From AV69 sp963742315 (GTDB taxonomy: Bacteria; Verrucomicrobiota; Verrucomicrobiia; Chthoniobacterales; UBA10450): a DNA stretch of 64,000 bases. The translations under genes and the position numbers were made by a program. Below, in pieces: positions 52,532 to 62,332 of this stretch. The DNA lies in assembly GCA_963742315.1 (NCBI GenBank), contig CAVULE010000001.1:248001-312000 (forward strand), read 5' to 3'. The number at the start of each line of letters is the position of its first letter. The stretch's first letter is position 1. A model generated the notes under the pieces. That model saw only the letters and a list, made by a program, of their open reading frames with translations. It was not told where the DNA came from and made no database searches.

Positions 52532-53230
52532 ATGCGCATTAGCGACATGAATTGGATGATGGTGGAGGAATATCTCAAGCGAGACGATCGCTGTGTGCTT
52601 CCGCTCGGGAGTACCGAGCAGCATGCTTACCTGAGTCTGAGCGTCGATAGCATTCTGGCTGAGCGAATCGCGGTCGAAGCGGCGGAACCTTTGGGCGTTC
52701 CCGTCTTTCCGGTGGTGGCTTACGGAATCACGCCGTATTTTCGCGCGTTTCCCGGCTCGATTACGTTACGGGTGGATACTTACTTACGCGTGGTCGGCGA
52801 CATTCTTGACGCGATGGCGGAGCAGGGGTTCAAGCGGATCCTGATTGTCAACGGGCATGGCGGCAATGCGCCTGCGCAATCACTTGTTGGTGAATGGATG
52901 GCCGATCGTCCTGGCGTTCGGATCAAATTTCACAATTGGTGGAATGCGCCGAAAACCTGGGCCCAAGTCTTGGCGATCGACCCTGTGGCGTCACACGCCT
53001 CGTGGATGGAGAACTTTCCGTGGACGCGACTGGCGAACGTAACCATGCCCGATCAGCAAAAGCCGATGAGTGACTTCGATTATTTGCGCCAGTTAGATCC
53101 GCGTTCACTGCGCGACTACTTGAAGGATGGCAACTATGGCGGTCGTTATCAGCGCGATGACGAAGAGATAATGAAGATTTGGCGAGTAGCAGTGGAAGAA
53201 ACGCGCCAATTGTTAACCGAAGCCTGGTAG
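52532..53230 (+). CDS. creatininase-family amidohydrolase
   Basis: 232 residues. The metal-binding residues expected of the family are visible: LPLGSTEQHAYLSLSVDS near 24-38 (E, H and D ligands), NGHGGNAP near 108 and a Glu in QRDDEEIMKI near 213. Creatininase relatives hydrolyse cyclic amides such as creatinine or 3-dehydro compounds (MftE is a relative). No mycofactocin precursor or radical SAM gene is present, so its substrate is unclear. Same strand as the preceding genes, 38 bases after the zinc-finger protein. Confidence 0.87.
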   Translation: MRISDMNWMMVEEYLKRDDRCVLPLGSTEQHAYLSLSVDSILAERIAVEAAEPLGVPVFPVVAYGITPYFRAFPGSITLRVDTYLRVVGDILDAMAEQGFKRILIVNGHGGNAPAQSLVGEWMADRPGVRIKFHNWWNAPKTWAQVLAIDPVASHASWMENFPWTRLANVTMPDQQKPMSDFDYLRQLDPRSLRDYLKDGNYGGRYQRDDEEIMKIWRVAVEETRQLLTEAW

Positions 53231-53252
53231 ACAACGCGACGCTACAACCGCT

Positions 53253-53428
53253 TGTCATTCCGAGCGAATACGCCCGTCCGGCTCGGACCGAGGAATCTCT
53301 AAATAACCTGAGCAGGTTCGTACCGCTTACGCACCCCCATTTGCGATGGATCGCTCTGCTGGTTTCAAGGACAAGCGGGAATCGCGCAGGAATAGCTAGA
53401 GATCCTTCGACTTCGCTCAGGATGACAG
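53253..53428. repeat. dispersed repeat (TGTCATTCCGAG ... GGATGACAG type)
   Basis: Begins TGTCATTCCGAGCG and ends TTCGACTTCGCTCAGGATGACA, inverted ends of a repeat unit that recurs at 54698, 62644 and 63787. It overlaps the last codons of the HD-domain gene. Confidence 0.6.
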
Positions 53429-54010
53429 AGTAGAGGAGCCCTGAAGCCCAAGCCGCTCGGCATCCGACTTCAAGGCCGTGATAACTTCCGCGATTACATC
53501 ATCGAGAGGCATGCCAAGTTCTTCCGCGCCGCGCACGATGTCATCGCGATTCACAGCGCGGGCAAATGCCTTGTCTTTCATCTTCTTTTTTACCGCCGTG
53601 ACCTCCACTTCGTGAATGCTTTTCGAAGGCCGCACCCGCGCCACGGCAATGACGAATCCGCTCAATTCATCAACCGCATAGAGGGTTTTCTCGAGCGGCG
53701 TGTCGCGCGTAACATTTGAGTAATCAGCGTGCGAAAGAATTGCCCGGCAGATTTCTTCACTCCAGCCTTGATCGCGTAACCACGCTACGCCGACGAACGG
53801 GTGTCCTTCGGTCGAACTCCGTTCCAGATTCGGGTGACGCTCGTAATCCATATCGTGCAATAACCCGACCGCCTCCCAGAGATCCGCATCTTCACCACGC
53901 ACCGCTGCGAAATGCTTCATTGAATCAGCGACCGCGTAACAATGTTTTCGCAGACTTTCCGATTGCACCCATTCGTGGAGGATGGTGAGAGCACGGGATG
54001 AAAGAGTCAT
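53417..54010 (-). CDS. HD-domain hydrolase
   Basis: 197 residues. HD signature: H24 in KHCYAV, then LLHDMDYERHP near 52, and further His/Asp in HPFVGVAW and ILSHADYS near 92. This is the compact HDIG-like hydrolase family (bacterial, ~190 residues) acting on nucleotides or other phosphoesters. The last codons lie within a dispersed repeat, so the C-terminus may be strain-variable. No neighbouring genes share its operon. Confidence 0.85.
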   Translation of the reverse strand: MTLSSRALTILHEWVQSESLRKHCYAVADSMKHFAAVRGEDADLWEAVGLLHDMDYERHPNLERSSTEGHPFVGVAWLRDQGWSEEICRAILSHADYSNVTRDTPLEKTLYAVDELSGFVIAVARVRPSKSIHEVEVTAVKKKMKDKAFARAVNRDDIVRGAEELGMPLDDVIAEVITALKSDAERLGLQGSSTLSS

Positions 54011-54097
54011 GGAGGAAAGGTTAATGGTTGATGGTTGATTGCAAGAAAGTCGGTAATCAGCCTAAAGACTTAGCCGCAGAGACATGTCGCGAAGGGT

Positions 54098-54670
54098 TTA
54101 TAATCTGCGGCCAGCTTTTGAGAAAGCGATTAACTTGCGTAGGCGATCTTGCTGTGTTTGTGGGCGCTTCGCGCTAGTCACCCACCAGATTGTGGTTTGC
54201 CGATAGGACGCTGGTTGTTGCTGGAAAAATTTCCAGGCTACGATATCGGCGTGGAATTTTTTTCTCGCTACCGCACTTAACGTCGCTGATTTTCGATTTT
54301 CGTAACTGTAAATGCCCGATCTCTCAGCCACTCGTTTCTGAAAGGCCCTCAGCCCAGCAGGTCGAACGCGACGCTCGCGCATAAGCTCTTTCATCCGCCG
54401 AATGTTGATCGCGCTCCAATTGCTGGTCGGCCGCCGCGGGGTAAAACGAATTTTGTAGCTCTCGGCATCGATGCCCTTGCGCAAACCGTCGATCCAACCG
54501 AAGCAAAGCGCTTCATCCACCGCTTCCGGCCAGGTGATACTGACGCGTCCGGAAGCTTTCCGGTGAAAACCTACCCATTGCTCGCGCTTTGTCTGATGAT
54601 GTTTCTCAAGCCACGCCCGAAAAGTGACCGGTTTTGCGAAAAAGGTTGGAGAATCTTCCGCTGACATCAT
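54098..54670 (-). CDS. YdeI/OmpD-associated-family protein
   Basis: 190 residues from ATG 54670 (ATG 54667 is adjacent). Typical wording is AWLEKHHQTKREQWVGFHRK, then SITWPEAVDEALCFGWIDGL near 45-65 and SYKIRFTPRRPTSNWSAINI near 80-100; the C-terminal helices are basic. Family members are linked to bacteriocin resistance or stress by name only; no activity is established. The frame remains open upstream through a repeat, but that part has no domain. Confidence 0.85.
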   Translation of the reverse strand: MMSAEDSPTFFAKPVTFRAWLEKHHQTKREQWVGFHRKASGRVSITWPEAVDEALCFGWIDGLRKGIDAESYKIRFTPRRPTSNWSAINIRRMKELMRERRVRPAGLRAFQKRVAERSGIYSYENRKSATLSAVARKKFHADIVAWKFFQQQPASYRQTTIWWVTSAKRPQTQQDRLRKLIAFSKAGRRL

Positions 54671-54697
54671 CGCATCAAATACCGCAATCCGATGCGC

Positions 54698-54818
54698 TGT
54701 CATCCCGAACCCCGAATGCTTTCGGGGTGAGGGATCTCGCGAGTGAGCGATGATTGTGCAAATACCTTGTGTGATCCACGACCGTAGGTGGGGTCCCTCG
54801 CTTGCGCTCGGGATGACG
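54698..54818. repeat. dispersed repeat (TGTCATCCCGAA ... GGATGAC type)
   Basis: Inverted TGTCATCCCG / CGGGATGAC ends frame about 120 bases containing CCTCGCTTGCGCTCGG. Related to the elements at 53253 and 62644. The remaining part of 54671-55066 shows nothing else apart from the ribosome site of the next gene. Confidence 0.6.
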
Positions 54819-55066
54819 ACTGCGCAGTGTGATATTCCATCGAATTCTTCCCTGGAGCTTTGCCCCAGGCTCGGTTGAGACGGCGCCTTTGGACCTAAGT
54901 ACGTATGAAAAAACGGCCAGCCGAGCGGCAACCAACGAAATATATATTTGGTGGGGAAATCTTTGTCCCGCGTTCGTGGCAAAAATATGTTGATTGTGCC
55001 CGCGACGTTGCCTGGACAGCGATGGGAGATTGGTGCGAAACAAATTTTTCAGGAAAGGATTGAAAT

Positions 55067-55441
55067 ATGCAGCGCGTAATTCATTTCGAGATTTACACTC
55101 GCGATCCGGAAGCGGTCTGCCCGTTTTACCAGGATGTTTTCGGCTGGAAGTTCAAGAAATTTGAAGGTGGTCCGATTGATTACTGGGTTGTCACAACAGG
55201 TGACGATAAGGAACCTGGAATCAATGGCGGTCTGGCCCGTCCTCGTGAAGGACAGAACCCCGGTACGATAAACACGATAGCAGTCCCATCACTCGATCAA
55301 TCGATCAAGAAAATTGAAGAACGCGGCGGAAAGATTTGTGTGCCAAAGATGGAGATCCCCAATGTGGGATGGCTAGCCTATGCTGAAGACCCGTCCGGCA
55401 ACATCTTCGGAGTGATTCAGCCAGATACGAAGGCACGGTAA
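55067..55441 (+). CDS. VOC-family protein (glyoxalase/bleomycin-resistance fold)
   Basis: 124 residues, with AAAGGA ahead of ATG 55067. Two beta-alpha-beta-beta-beta units: VIHFEIYTRDPEAVCPFYQD then GWKFKKFEG, and IAVPSLDQSIKKIEERGGKI then AYAEDPSGNIFGVIQPD. The metal-binding His/Glu of the fold are partly present (H5). The subgroup is a general lactoylglutathione-lyase-like protein of unknown ligand. Downstream, a SnoaL-like gene follows at 120 bases. Confidence 0.85.
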   Translation: MQRVIHFEIYTRDPEAVCPFYQDVFGWKFKKFEGGPIDYWVVTTGDDKEPGINGGLARPREGQNPGTINTIAVPSLDQSIKKIEERGGKICVPKMEIPNVGWLAYAEDPSGNIFGVIQPDTKAR

Positions 55442-55518
55442 TCGGACGAAAGAGGATCATGTCATCGGTGAACAGAACTTGCACAATTGAATAAACAAAA
55501 GGAACTGTTTCTGTAGCC

Positions 55519-55533
55519 GCGGTCGCTGACCGC
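55519..55533. repeat. short tri-loop hairpin
   Basis: GCGGTC, loop GCT, GACCGC between the VOC and SnoaL genes. Of the same tri-loop form as 50477-50497. Confidence 0.4.
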
Positions 55534-55561
55534 AGAAATAAACCAAAACAATGGAGGAAAT

Positions 55562-55933
55562 ATGAGTACGGAAGACGTTGCGATGAGATTGGTGGAGCTT
55601 TGCAAGGGGAAGGACTGGAAGAAGGCGATCGACGATCTTTATGCGAAAGATATCGTCAGCATTGAACCACGCGCGATGGAAAACATGCCGGCGGAAATGC
55701 GTGGGATCGATCAAGTACGAGGTAAAACCGATTGGTGGGAAAAGAACATGGAGGTGCATGACTCCAAGGTGAGTGGTCCGTTTGTAGCAGGTGATACATT
55801 TGTAGTTCGATTTGACATTGACGCTACTGACAGGAATTCAAAGGAACGAATGCAGATGTCTGAGGTGGGCATCTACACCGTCAAAGACGATAAGGTAGTG
55901 CGCGAAAAGTTTTTGCCGCTGGCTGATGGGTAG
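55562..55933 (+). CDS. SnoaL/NTF2-like protein
   Basis: 123 residues, with ATGGAGGAA directly before ATG 55562. The helix-rich N-terminus (DVAMRLVELCKGKDWKKAID) is followed by a beta-sheet cup (MENMPAEMRGIDQVRGKTDW, TFVVRFDIDATDR, MSEVGIYTVKDDKVVREKF), the arrangement of NTF2-like proteins. Function unknown; such proteins bind small hydrophobic ligands or act as isomerases. Confidence 0.8.
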   Translation: MSTEDVAMRLVELCKGKDWKKAIDDLYAKDIVSIEPRAMENMPAEMRGIDQVRGKTDWWEKNMEVHDSKVSGPFVAGDTFVVRFDIDATDRNSKERMQMSEVGIYTVKDDKVVREKFLPLADG

Positions 55934-55982
55934 CGCTCGCATTCTGCGCGCATACCGACACGCCCGTGGGGTTCTTCTTTCC

Positions 55983-56007
55983 TCTCCCTTTCCAAAAGGG
56001 AGAGGAT
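55983..56007. repeat. CTCTCCC-type hairpin repeat
   Basis: CCTCTCCCTTT, loop CCA, AAAGGGAGAGG: a perfect 11-bp stem. A further CTCTCCCAAGGGAGAG palindrome lies near 56120-56140. The stretch 55934-56215 holds only these repeats. Confidence 0.6.
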
Positions 56008-56215
56008 GAAGGTGAGGGATTTTTCTTCTCCGTAGGTTGGTCCGGTCGGGCGATCTTTAATTTCTCACCTTCCTCTTCTCACCACACCTCGTAGTGCCCT
56101 CAGTGGCGCTTCGCGTCCGGCTCTCCCAAGGGAGAGAGTGAAAGGGAGGAGACACTCGCCGCAAGCGACGTTAAACACAGCCGACAAAATATCGGCTAAT
56201 GCGTCGCGCTACCGG

Positions 56216-56578
56216 CTACTCTTCCTCAACCACGGGCTTGGGCAGCGGAGAGGAGACGGTGACTCGCGTAATTTTGTCTTCCGGAGCACGCCGGGCCTCC
56301 AATACCACTGATTGAAGCGGCTCCTGACGGCTGGACAGATAAATCGTGACTACCTTGGTGTCATTGTAGCTCCCGTTGGTCCGACTGCTATTTAACTTAT
56401 CACCTGTCGCTCCTTCCCAGTTATCTCCCAGTTCGGCGGGCGTGAGCGGTGAAGTCCCGGTTTGGATTATGTCTACCTCGTCACCTACAATCTTCTTTGA
56501 AACTGGGCCAGCTGGTTTGAACTGCGGTACTTTTGGAGTCCAATCTGGAAGCGCTACCGGCCCGGGCGCTTTGAGTTG
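56216..56578 (-). pseudogene. hypothetical protein remnant without a start codon
   Basis: An uninterrupted 120-residue frame reads APGPVALPDWTPKVPQFKPA ... ELGDNWEGATGDKLN ... TKVVTIYLSSRQEPLQ and ends EDKITRVTVSSPLPKP before VVEEE. It looks like authentic coding sequence (even composition, no rare runs) but contains no Met and begins after a TAG. An upstream frame from about 56640 may be the broken N-terminus. No family recognised. Confidence 0.4.
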
Positions 56579-56683
56579 CTACTTTTGCGTGCATTCGCAT
56601 GGCTTGATTGTTGCTCGCAATAAAGGGAAGCGCGCAATTGACAAGAGGGAACAACCTCTCTAAAGTGCGCGACCGCGAAAATT

Positions 56684-57535
56684 ATGCGTCCTATTTGGAA
56701 AGGCAGCATCAGCTTCGGGTTAGTCTATATCCCGATCGCGGTTTATCCCGCCACTCGCGAGGAGAAATTAAGTTTCCGCCAGCTGCGTGCGACTGACCTT
56801 AGCCCCATCCGATACAAAAAAGTGGCTGAGGCCGATATGAAAGAAGTTTCAGCCGATCAAATCGTCAAAGGCTTCGAATACGAGCGTGGCCGATATATCG
56901 TTTTGAAAGACGAAGATTTTGAAAAGGTGCGGATTGAATCCACCCATTCCATCGATATTACCGACTTTGTGGAGCTGGAGCAGGTGGATCCAAAATTCTT
57001 TTATAAGCCTTACTTTTTAGAACCGCAGAAGGGTGGCGAGAAAGCTTATGCTTTGTTGCACAAGGCCCTGAGCGGTACCGGCAAGATTGGCGTAGCCAAG
57101 GTCGTGATCAGCAATCGTGAATACCTTGCCGCGGTCAAACCCGATGGACTATTTCTCATTCTTGAGCTCATGCATTTCGCCAGCGAAGTGCTCACGCCGG
57201 AGGAATTGAACCGGCCCAAGACCGAGTTGAACGAGAAGGAACTGAAAATGGCGCACGCCCTTATTGAGAGCATGTCGAGTGTGTGGGAGCCACAGAAATA
57301 TCGGGACGAATATCGGGATGCCGTGATGGAGATGATCGAGCAAAAAGCTAACAAGAAGGAGATCGCGCCCAAGGTCGAGGTAAAGGCTCGGGCTACCAAT
57401 GTGGTCGACCTGGTTAAGGTTTTGCAGGAAAGCCTGAACCGCAATCAATCGGTCAAGGTAAAACGCGGTTCCAATCGCAACGGCCGCCGAACATCCACTG
57501 CACTGGTCAAGCAGAAGCGCCGCGCAGCCGCCTGA
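56684..57535 (+). CDS. ku: non-homologous end-joining protein Ku
   Basis: 283 residues, normal for bacterial Ku. MRPIWKGSISFGLVYIPIAV is the classical start, followed by the beta-barrel bridge (KFFYKPYFLEPQKGGEKAYA), VAKVVISNREYLAAVKP and LELMHFASEV. The C-terminus is Lys/Arg-rich (KVKRGSNRNGRRTST ... KQKRRAAA), as in forms that hold DNA beyond the ring. It binds double-strand ends and recruits LigD; no ligase gene is visible in the window, so LigD must be elsewhere or absent. The upstream region holds an unrecognised remnant. Confidence 0.95.
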   Translation: MRPIWKGSISFGLVYIPIAVYPATREEKLSFRQLRATDLSPIRYKKVAEADMKEVSADQIVKGFEYERGRYIVLKDEDFEKVRIESTHSIDITDFVELEQVDPKFFYKPYFLEPQKGGEKAYALLHKALSGTGKIGVAKVVISNREYLAAVKPDGLFLILELMHFASEVLTPEELNRPKTELNEKELKMAHALIESMSSVWEPQKYRDEYRDAVMEMIEQKANKKEIAPKVEVKARATNVVDLVKVLQESLNRNQSVKVKRGSNRNGRRTSTALVKQKRRAAA

Positions 57536-57606
57536 TCGCGTGTTTCGGCAACGGCGTTTGTGTCAAACGCAAGGCGGCCTTTGCTACAGGCGCTCGGCAC
57601 AAGCCC

Positions 57607-58314
57607 CTACAACTGTTCGAGAAGTTCGCGCATTTGCGTGGCTAACTTCGGCCCGATGCCGGCTTCCTCATGCTTGAAGTAAACAAAAACATCGGACCAT
57701 TCTCCGACATGTGCTTTGATTACGGTTGCCCATCGCTTCACTTCATCCGTTTGATAATCTTCACGCCGTAAACGCAGGTAACCCCAATCGGCGGTCACGA
57801 CCTGCGGCGTCTCCAGCTTTTCGGTGTCGGCGATGCACAAGCAAACATTTCGCTTTCGCAGCAGCGCGAATATTTCCTCATCCAGCCATGATTCATGGCG
57901 AAACTCGAAGGCCGCCCTCATACTCGCCGGCAACGATTCCGTAAAATGCTCGAGCAGGGAGGCGTCCTTCTTCAAATTTGGTGGAAGTTGAAATAAGACC
58001 GGGCCAAGCCGTGACCCCAGCCCGCTGACAACGTCGTAAAAATAATCGACTGTGTCGCCGCAATTGCGCAGCCTCGCGAAATGCGTGACTTTTTGCGGCG
58101 CCTTTAAGGTAAATCGAAACGTTTCCGGGGTAAGCTGACACCAATTCGCGATCGTTTTCGGTGTCGGAATCCGGTGAAAGGTGTAATTAACCTCCGTGGT
58201 ATTGAATCGTTCGGCGTAAAAAGGAAGCATCTTCGCTGCCGGCAAATCCTCTGGGTAAAAGCTTCCCTTCCATTCCGCATACTGGAATCCGGAAGTGCCA
58301 ATCCACTTGTTCAC
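57607..58314 (-). CDS. DUF72-domain protein
   Basis: 235 residues. TIM-barrel-like DUF72 hallmarks are IGTSGFQYAEWKGSFYPEDL near residue 5, FAERFNTTEVNYTFHRIPT-like text near 30-50, FRFTLKAPQKVTHFARL near 68, and AFEFRHESWLDEEIF near 135. Despite wide occurrence no biochemical role is established. Its 5' end overlaps by one base the stop of the FMN reductase gene (58314), indicating coexpression. Confidence 0.9.
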   Translation of the reverse strand: MNKWIGTSGFQYAEWKGSFYPEDLPAAKMLPFYAERFNTTEVNYTFHRIPTPKTIANWCQLTPETFRFTLKAPQKVTHFARLRNCGDTVDYFYDVVSGLGSRLGPVLFQLPPNLKKDASLLEHFTESLPASMRAAFEFRHESWLDEEIFALLRKRNVCLCIADTEKLETPQVVTADWGYLRLRREDYQTDEVKRWATVIKAHVGEWSDVFVYFKHEEAGIGPKLATQMRELLEQL

Positions 58315-58841
58315 TAGCTGCGCACTCCTTTCGTCACCCGGACAAGCTCGGCGACGACTTGTTCGATGCGTTTGGCAACCTTGGTATCTGCGAGACTGTC
58401 ACCGTCAAAAGAATCACCCGTCGCATAAACGAATCGCGGAATGATGAGACAGCGAAAATCGAGCATGAGACTATTGGCAAAGCTCATGACCGACATGTAA
58501 CTACCCATCCCGCCGGCAGCACAAAGAAAACCGACCACCTTGTCTTCCCAGACACTTCCAGTTAACTCGACCATGTTCTTGGCCGCCGCGGCAACATCGT
58601 AGTTGTAAACCGGCGTCGCAACAATGATTCCATCAGCTTTTTCGACCGCGGCACTTAATTTTTGTGCAGCCGGATGATTGTAGCAGGCGTCCGCGTCGCA
58701 TAAGGGAAGATCGAGCTTGCCAATATCGAGCCATTCGCAGTTCAGCTTTGCATTCTTTAGCCAGTCAAACGCGATTTGGGCCAGCCGTCGGCTGTTGCTA
58801 TCGGGATTTCCACTCGTACTGAGAACGAGATAGTTCGGCAT
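58314..58841 (-). CDS. NADPH-dependent FMN reductase-like flavoprotein
   Basis: 175 residues. The FMN-phosphate loop is LSTSGNPDSNSRRLA near residue 7, the second flavin contact is ATPVYNYDVAAAAKN near 95, and FLCAAGGMGSYMSVMSFA near 124 completes the family pattern. Reduces FMN, quinones or azo compounds at the expense of NAD(P)H; cytoplasmic. Transcribed with the DUF72 gene. Confidence 0.88.
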   Translation of the reverse strand: MPNYLVLSTSGNPDSNSRRLAQIAFDWLKNAKLNCEWLDIGKLDLPLCDADACYNHPAAQKLSAAVEKADGIIVATPVYNYDVAAAAKNMVELTGSVWEDKVVGFLCAAGGMGSYMSVMSFANSLMLDFRCLIIPRFVYATGDSFDGDSLADTKVAKRIEQVVAELVRVTKGVRS

Positions 58842-58935
58842 AGGTCCAGCAGTTTAGCTGAAATCCGCGAGAGGCAAATCAAGCGGAATCGTTCTCATCG
58901 CAGCGTGCGGCCAAATCCCTGCCAGACCTGCGGCG

Positions 58936-60348
58936 CTAGAGCCTCAAGGAATCGCCAGTCATCTGCTGCCAGGAAAGAATGTCGCGCCTTCCTTGCTCGA
59001 TGATCGCTCGATAAGCAGGCTGGTAGTAAAGGTTATGTGCTTCATTGGGATCAGCCTCCAGGTTGTAAAGTTCATTGAAGTCCTGATCTCTCAGGCAAAG
59101 TTTCCATCCTTCCGGGGAGATTACAGCACGGGTAGATTCATTCATCGCGCGTTTAATTTTCCGGCGTGACGCGAGCTTTGTTCCTTTCATCACCTTGAAA
59201 CGATTGGGGGACCATTCGATAAAGACGTTTCCCGGCGCCATGTTTTCGCCGTGCAGTAGTGGGGCCAGGCTATGCCCAGCGCATTGATTCGGTTTAGGCT
59301 CGCCCAGAAGATCGAGTAAAGTAGGCAGGAAGTCGATATGGCTGACCGGTTGAACAACTCTTAAACTCTGGCGTTGGCCGGGTAATCGGACAAGGTAGGG
59401 AACGCGCACCGCTTCTTCGAACATGACTTCCTTTCCAAAAAGATGATGCGCACCAAGCATATCTCCGTGATCGCTGGTGTGGATAATAATGGTTTTATCC
59501 AATAATTCCGTGCGTTCGAGACACGACAAAATTCCTCCGATGCTTCGGTCAACCATCGTTATCAAACCAAGATAGCGTTGTTTCATTGCGCGATACTCGT
59601 CCTGAGTAACTCCAAAAAAGAAGAGATTGGGCAATCGCTTCCGATCCAGGAGCGCCTCGGCCTGTTGCCATTCCCGCATTAGTTGGTAGCGCAGGGGGAG
59701 ATTATCATTCGCAGGTGCGACTGCTGTGGCATCAAGTTCTACATCTTCGAGCGCATGCTCGAGGTTGAGAGGACCGTTGTAGGGGGAGTGAGGTTCAACG
59801 AACGAAATGAATAGAACAAATGGATCGAGGCGATGCTTCTCGATGAACTTGCAGGCATGCTCTTCAAGAAATCTGGGCTTGGAAATGTCGAGCGGAGTTG
59901 ACTAATCAAACGTTCGGAAAAAGATCCGTTTGGCTTGTCCGGAATGTAGCCATTCGAACTTAGGAATCGGCTGTAGTCACTGACGCCTTCGGTTGAAATC
60001 CAATCTCGAAATCCACGTTGTTTCTTCGCTTCATCCCCCAACTGCCACTTTCCCATATAGGCCGGATGGTAGCTGTCATCGCCAATCAGCTCGGCAAGGG
60101 TTTGAAATCGGAGATCAAGCGAAACGCCGTTCCTGGTGCAGCCCGTTTGATGCGGCCACATCCCGGTTAGTAATGACGCTCGCGAAGGCACGCACAGAGG
60201 GTGGGTGACATAGGCGCGCTCGAAAATGACCGATTCCGCAAGCCAGCTTGCGCAGGTTTGGTGCATGAAGTGTTCTACTCGCCTCGCCGACAATAGTATC
60301 GGCTCGCTGTTGGTCCGTCAGAAACACGATGAGATTGGGCTTGCGCAT
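58936..60348 (-). pseudogene. sulfatase (Cys-type), interrupted by at least two frameshifts
   Basis: Start ATG 60348: MRKPNLIVFLTDQQRADTIV (metal-binding Asp). Near 60250 the frame changes, restoring ESVIFERAYVTHPLCVPSRA with the formylglycine signature C-V-P-S-R, then GKWQLGDEAKKQRGF. Near 59900 it changes again to LDISKPRFLEEHACKF, running on without stops to IIHTSDHGDMLGAHHLFGKE and the C-terminus at 58936. Reconstructed length ~470 residues, normal for type I sulfatases; no anaerobic maturase gene is present. Two separate lesions make a true pseudogene more likely than in gnd or zwf. Confidence 0.8.
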
Positions 60349-61217
60349 CGGTTTTAACAGCGGAAACTCAGAGGTGGAGTGCTCTAAGCCGTTCTCATAA
60401 TTAGAGTCATGAAGGTGCGGCATCGTCGCAGCACTTCGGACCCTTCGAAGAGACAGTCCATTTCCCGAATCAGGGGACGTGTAGTAGCGTTGCTGTGCGC
60501 AGCGGAGTTGCAAACACCGCGCTCCGGGCGCAAGGCTCGAGCTGCTCAGTTGGCGCACCGCTAGCGGGTTGACTCGCTCACTGACAAAACCGCTCAAGCG
60601 GTCCGGAGGCTCCTTCAGGTCTCATTAGCACCCAGCTAAAGCAAGATGTTAGTGAAGAGGGATTCCTTAGTCGCTAAACACGTACGAGTCTAGGAACAGG
60701 AAGCGGAACCGGACTTTGGGGATAACGAAAGAAATGCCCGTTCGCCTTGCGTCGAACGGGAACGTGAATTGTAATTCGGCGAGATCTACTGGCCGACCAT
60801 GGTCGCGCCGAGGAAGCTCAAGTTACGATAGGTAGCGAACTCTTTTTCAGGAGGGTCGCCACTGTTTGTGCGCCGTTGACGTTACAGTTAACATCGATTA
60901 GCCCCGGCTGAATGATTGGATCGCGATAGCATCAGTGCTTGCTGCCGGCAAAAACAATCCGATTCAAAAACGCGACAGCTACTTAGGAATATTGGTCTCT
61001 GCCGATTTCGAACCAGCGAGCCGAGAGTGCCGCCGCAGCAAAAACCGTTCGGCAGATCTTTGCTCGAACCTCCGGAGGTCCGCAGCTGAATCGGCGGAGT
61101 TTGCAGCGCGGTATGACTGGTACTGCCGCCATGCGGGTTGCCCTTCATGGACCGGAATTTATCCGTGAGAGGCACGTGCACTTCTGATTCCGCGAACATT
61201 CTTAGGTAGATCACGAA
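60349..61217. other. long non-coding or decayed stretch
   Basis: No supported gene. Around 60480-60600 there is a Cys/Arg-rich stretch with a GGCGCACCGCTAGCGGG-type sequence resembling dispersed repeats. Reading frames further on (e.g. 60888-61214 minus) lack any family resemblance. Confidence 0.4.
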
Positions 61218-61421
61218 TTACGTCGCCGAGCCTTGGCCGCGTCGCGATCCACATAAACGGCAAGAACCGGTGTGCCCGATCTTACACTGCCACCGCCGTG
61301 CCTGAACTGCCGGATGATTGTTATCGAGCAGCCCCAATGGTAGTGCCAGAGCCATCGGAGAGATGATGAATGCAAAACCCGCGATGAGTTTCCCCAGACG
61401 AAGGAATATCGTGTTTAACAT
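61218..61421 (-). CDS. possible small membrane protein
   Basis: 67 residues beginning MLNTIFLRLGKLIAGFAFII then SPMALALPLGLL, a signal-like or membrane segment, followed by NNHPAVQARRW. A one-base shift after that point gives an alternative C-terminus (SGTPVLAVYVDRDAAKARRR) that looks more protein-like, so the gene may be frameshifted. Role unknown. Confidence 0.35.
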   Translation of the reverse strand: MLNTIFLRLGKLIAGFAFIISPMALALPLGLLDNNHPAVQARRWQCKIGHTGSCRLCGSRRGQGSAT

Positions 61422-61507
61422 GAGAGCGACCTAGCAAAACGTCGTCTTCGTAGCAACGTAATCGGCGGAAAACCCATCTCGGTTAGCAGTAGTTTATTGC
61501 GAGCGGC

Positions 61508-62332
61508 TTACAACGAGGCCGGCGCATCGGCATGCGAGGACTTGCTATATTCTTCCAACGCTTTCGGCATTTCCGCCTCCAGTTGCTGAATGCGGGCGCC
61601 ATGCGACGGATGACTGGAAAGAAACTCGGGTGGTTGCGCACCCCCGGCATTTTCCATTCGTTGCCAAAAGCGAATACTCTCTCGCGGATCGTAACCAGCT
61701 CGCGCCATATAAAGCAATCCAATCTCATCGGCTTCCGACTCGTGTTTGCGGCTAAATGGCATGAGCACACCGAACTGAGTTCCGGCGCCGAGCGCTCCCA
61801 TCACCGCACGTTGTTTGTCGTAGTCCATGTCGGAGAGAGACATGGCTACGCCGGTCAATGCAGTCTGGGCGAGATTCTGTTCCAGAACGCGCTGCGAACC
61901 ATGTCGCGAAGTGGCATGCGCCATCTCGTGACCTAGAACGGTCGCAAGGGCAGGTTCGTTTTGCGTGATGGGTAGAATGCCGGTGTAAACTACGATCTTA
62001 CCGCCCGGCAAACAGAATGCATTTGCCTGCGAAGACCGAATCAGCGAGACCTGCCAGTCGAAGTCCGCACCAGCTTTGCCTGTCGCGGTAGCCAGGCGCG
62101 ATGCCACTCGTTTCACCATCTCTAGGTCCGGTCCCGAATTGATACTCTCCGACTGTGCCAGGACTTGCTGATAACTCTGAACTCCAAGAGAAGCTTCCTC
62201 GCGCGTGGACATGGCGACGTGACTCTTCCGGCCCGTCTCCGGATTCACGAACTTCTCCGAGGAAAAATATTGATAGGCGAAAAACAATCCTGCCAACAAC
62301 AGCGGAAGCCATTTGATATGTCGTCGTTCCAT
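61508..62332 (-). CDS. M48-family metalloprotease (periplasmic, BepA/LoiP-like)
   Basis: 274 residues. Residues 8-23 are a hydrophobic signal/anchor (LPLLLAGLFFAYQYF). The zinc site is HEMAHATSRH near 133 with the third ligand in KHESEADEIGLLYM near 195; FLSSHPSHGARIQQL near 240 is a further family hallmark. No tetratricopeptide domain follows, so it is a single-domain envelope protease of the quality-control type. Stands alone between two non-coding stretches. Confidence 0.92.
   Translation of the reverse strand: MERRHIKWLPLLLAGLFFAYQYFSSEKFVNPETGRKSHVAMSTREEASLGVQSYQQVLAQSESINSGPDLEMVKRVASRLATATGKAGADFDWQVSLIRSSQANAFCLPGGKIVVYTGILPITQNEPALATVLGHEMAHATSRHGSQRVLEQNLAQTALTGVAMSLSDMDYDKQRAVMGALGAGTQFGVLMPFSRKHESEADEIGLLYMARAGYDPRESIRFWQRMENAGGAQPPEFLSSHPSHGARIQQLEAEMPKALEEYSKSSHADAPASL

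Noticed and set aside
52532..53230. MftE of a mycofactocin cluster
   Set aside because: No mftA/B/C/D genes nearby; only the creatininase fold is supported.
56376..56663. 95-residue plus-strand frame before Ku
   Set aside because: The opposite strand has a longer, more protein-like frame (56216-56578); this one lacks domain or ribosome site.
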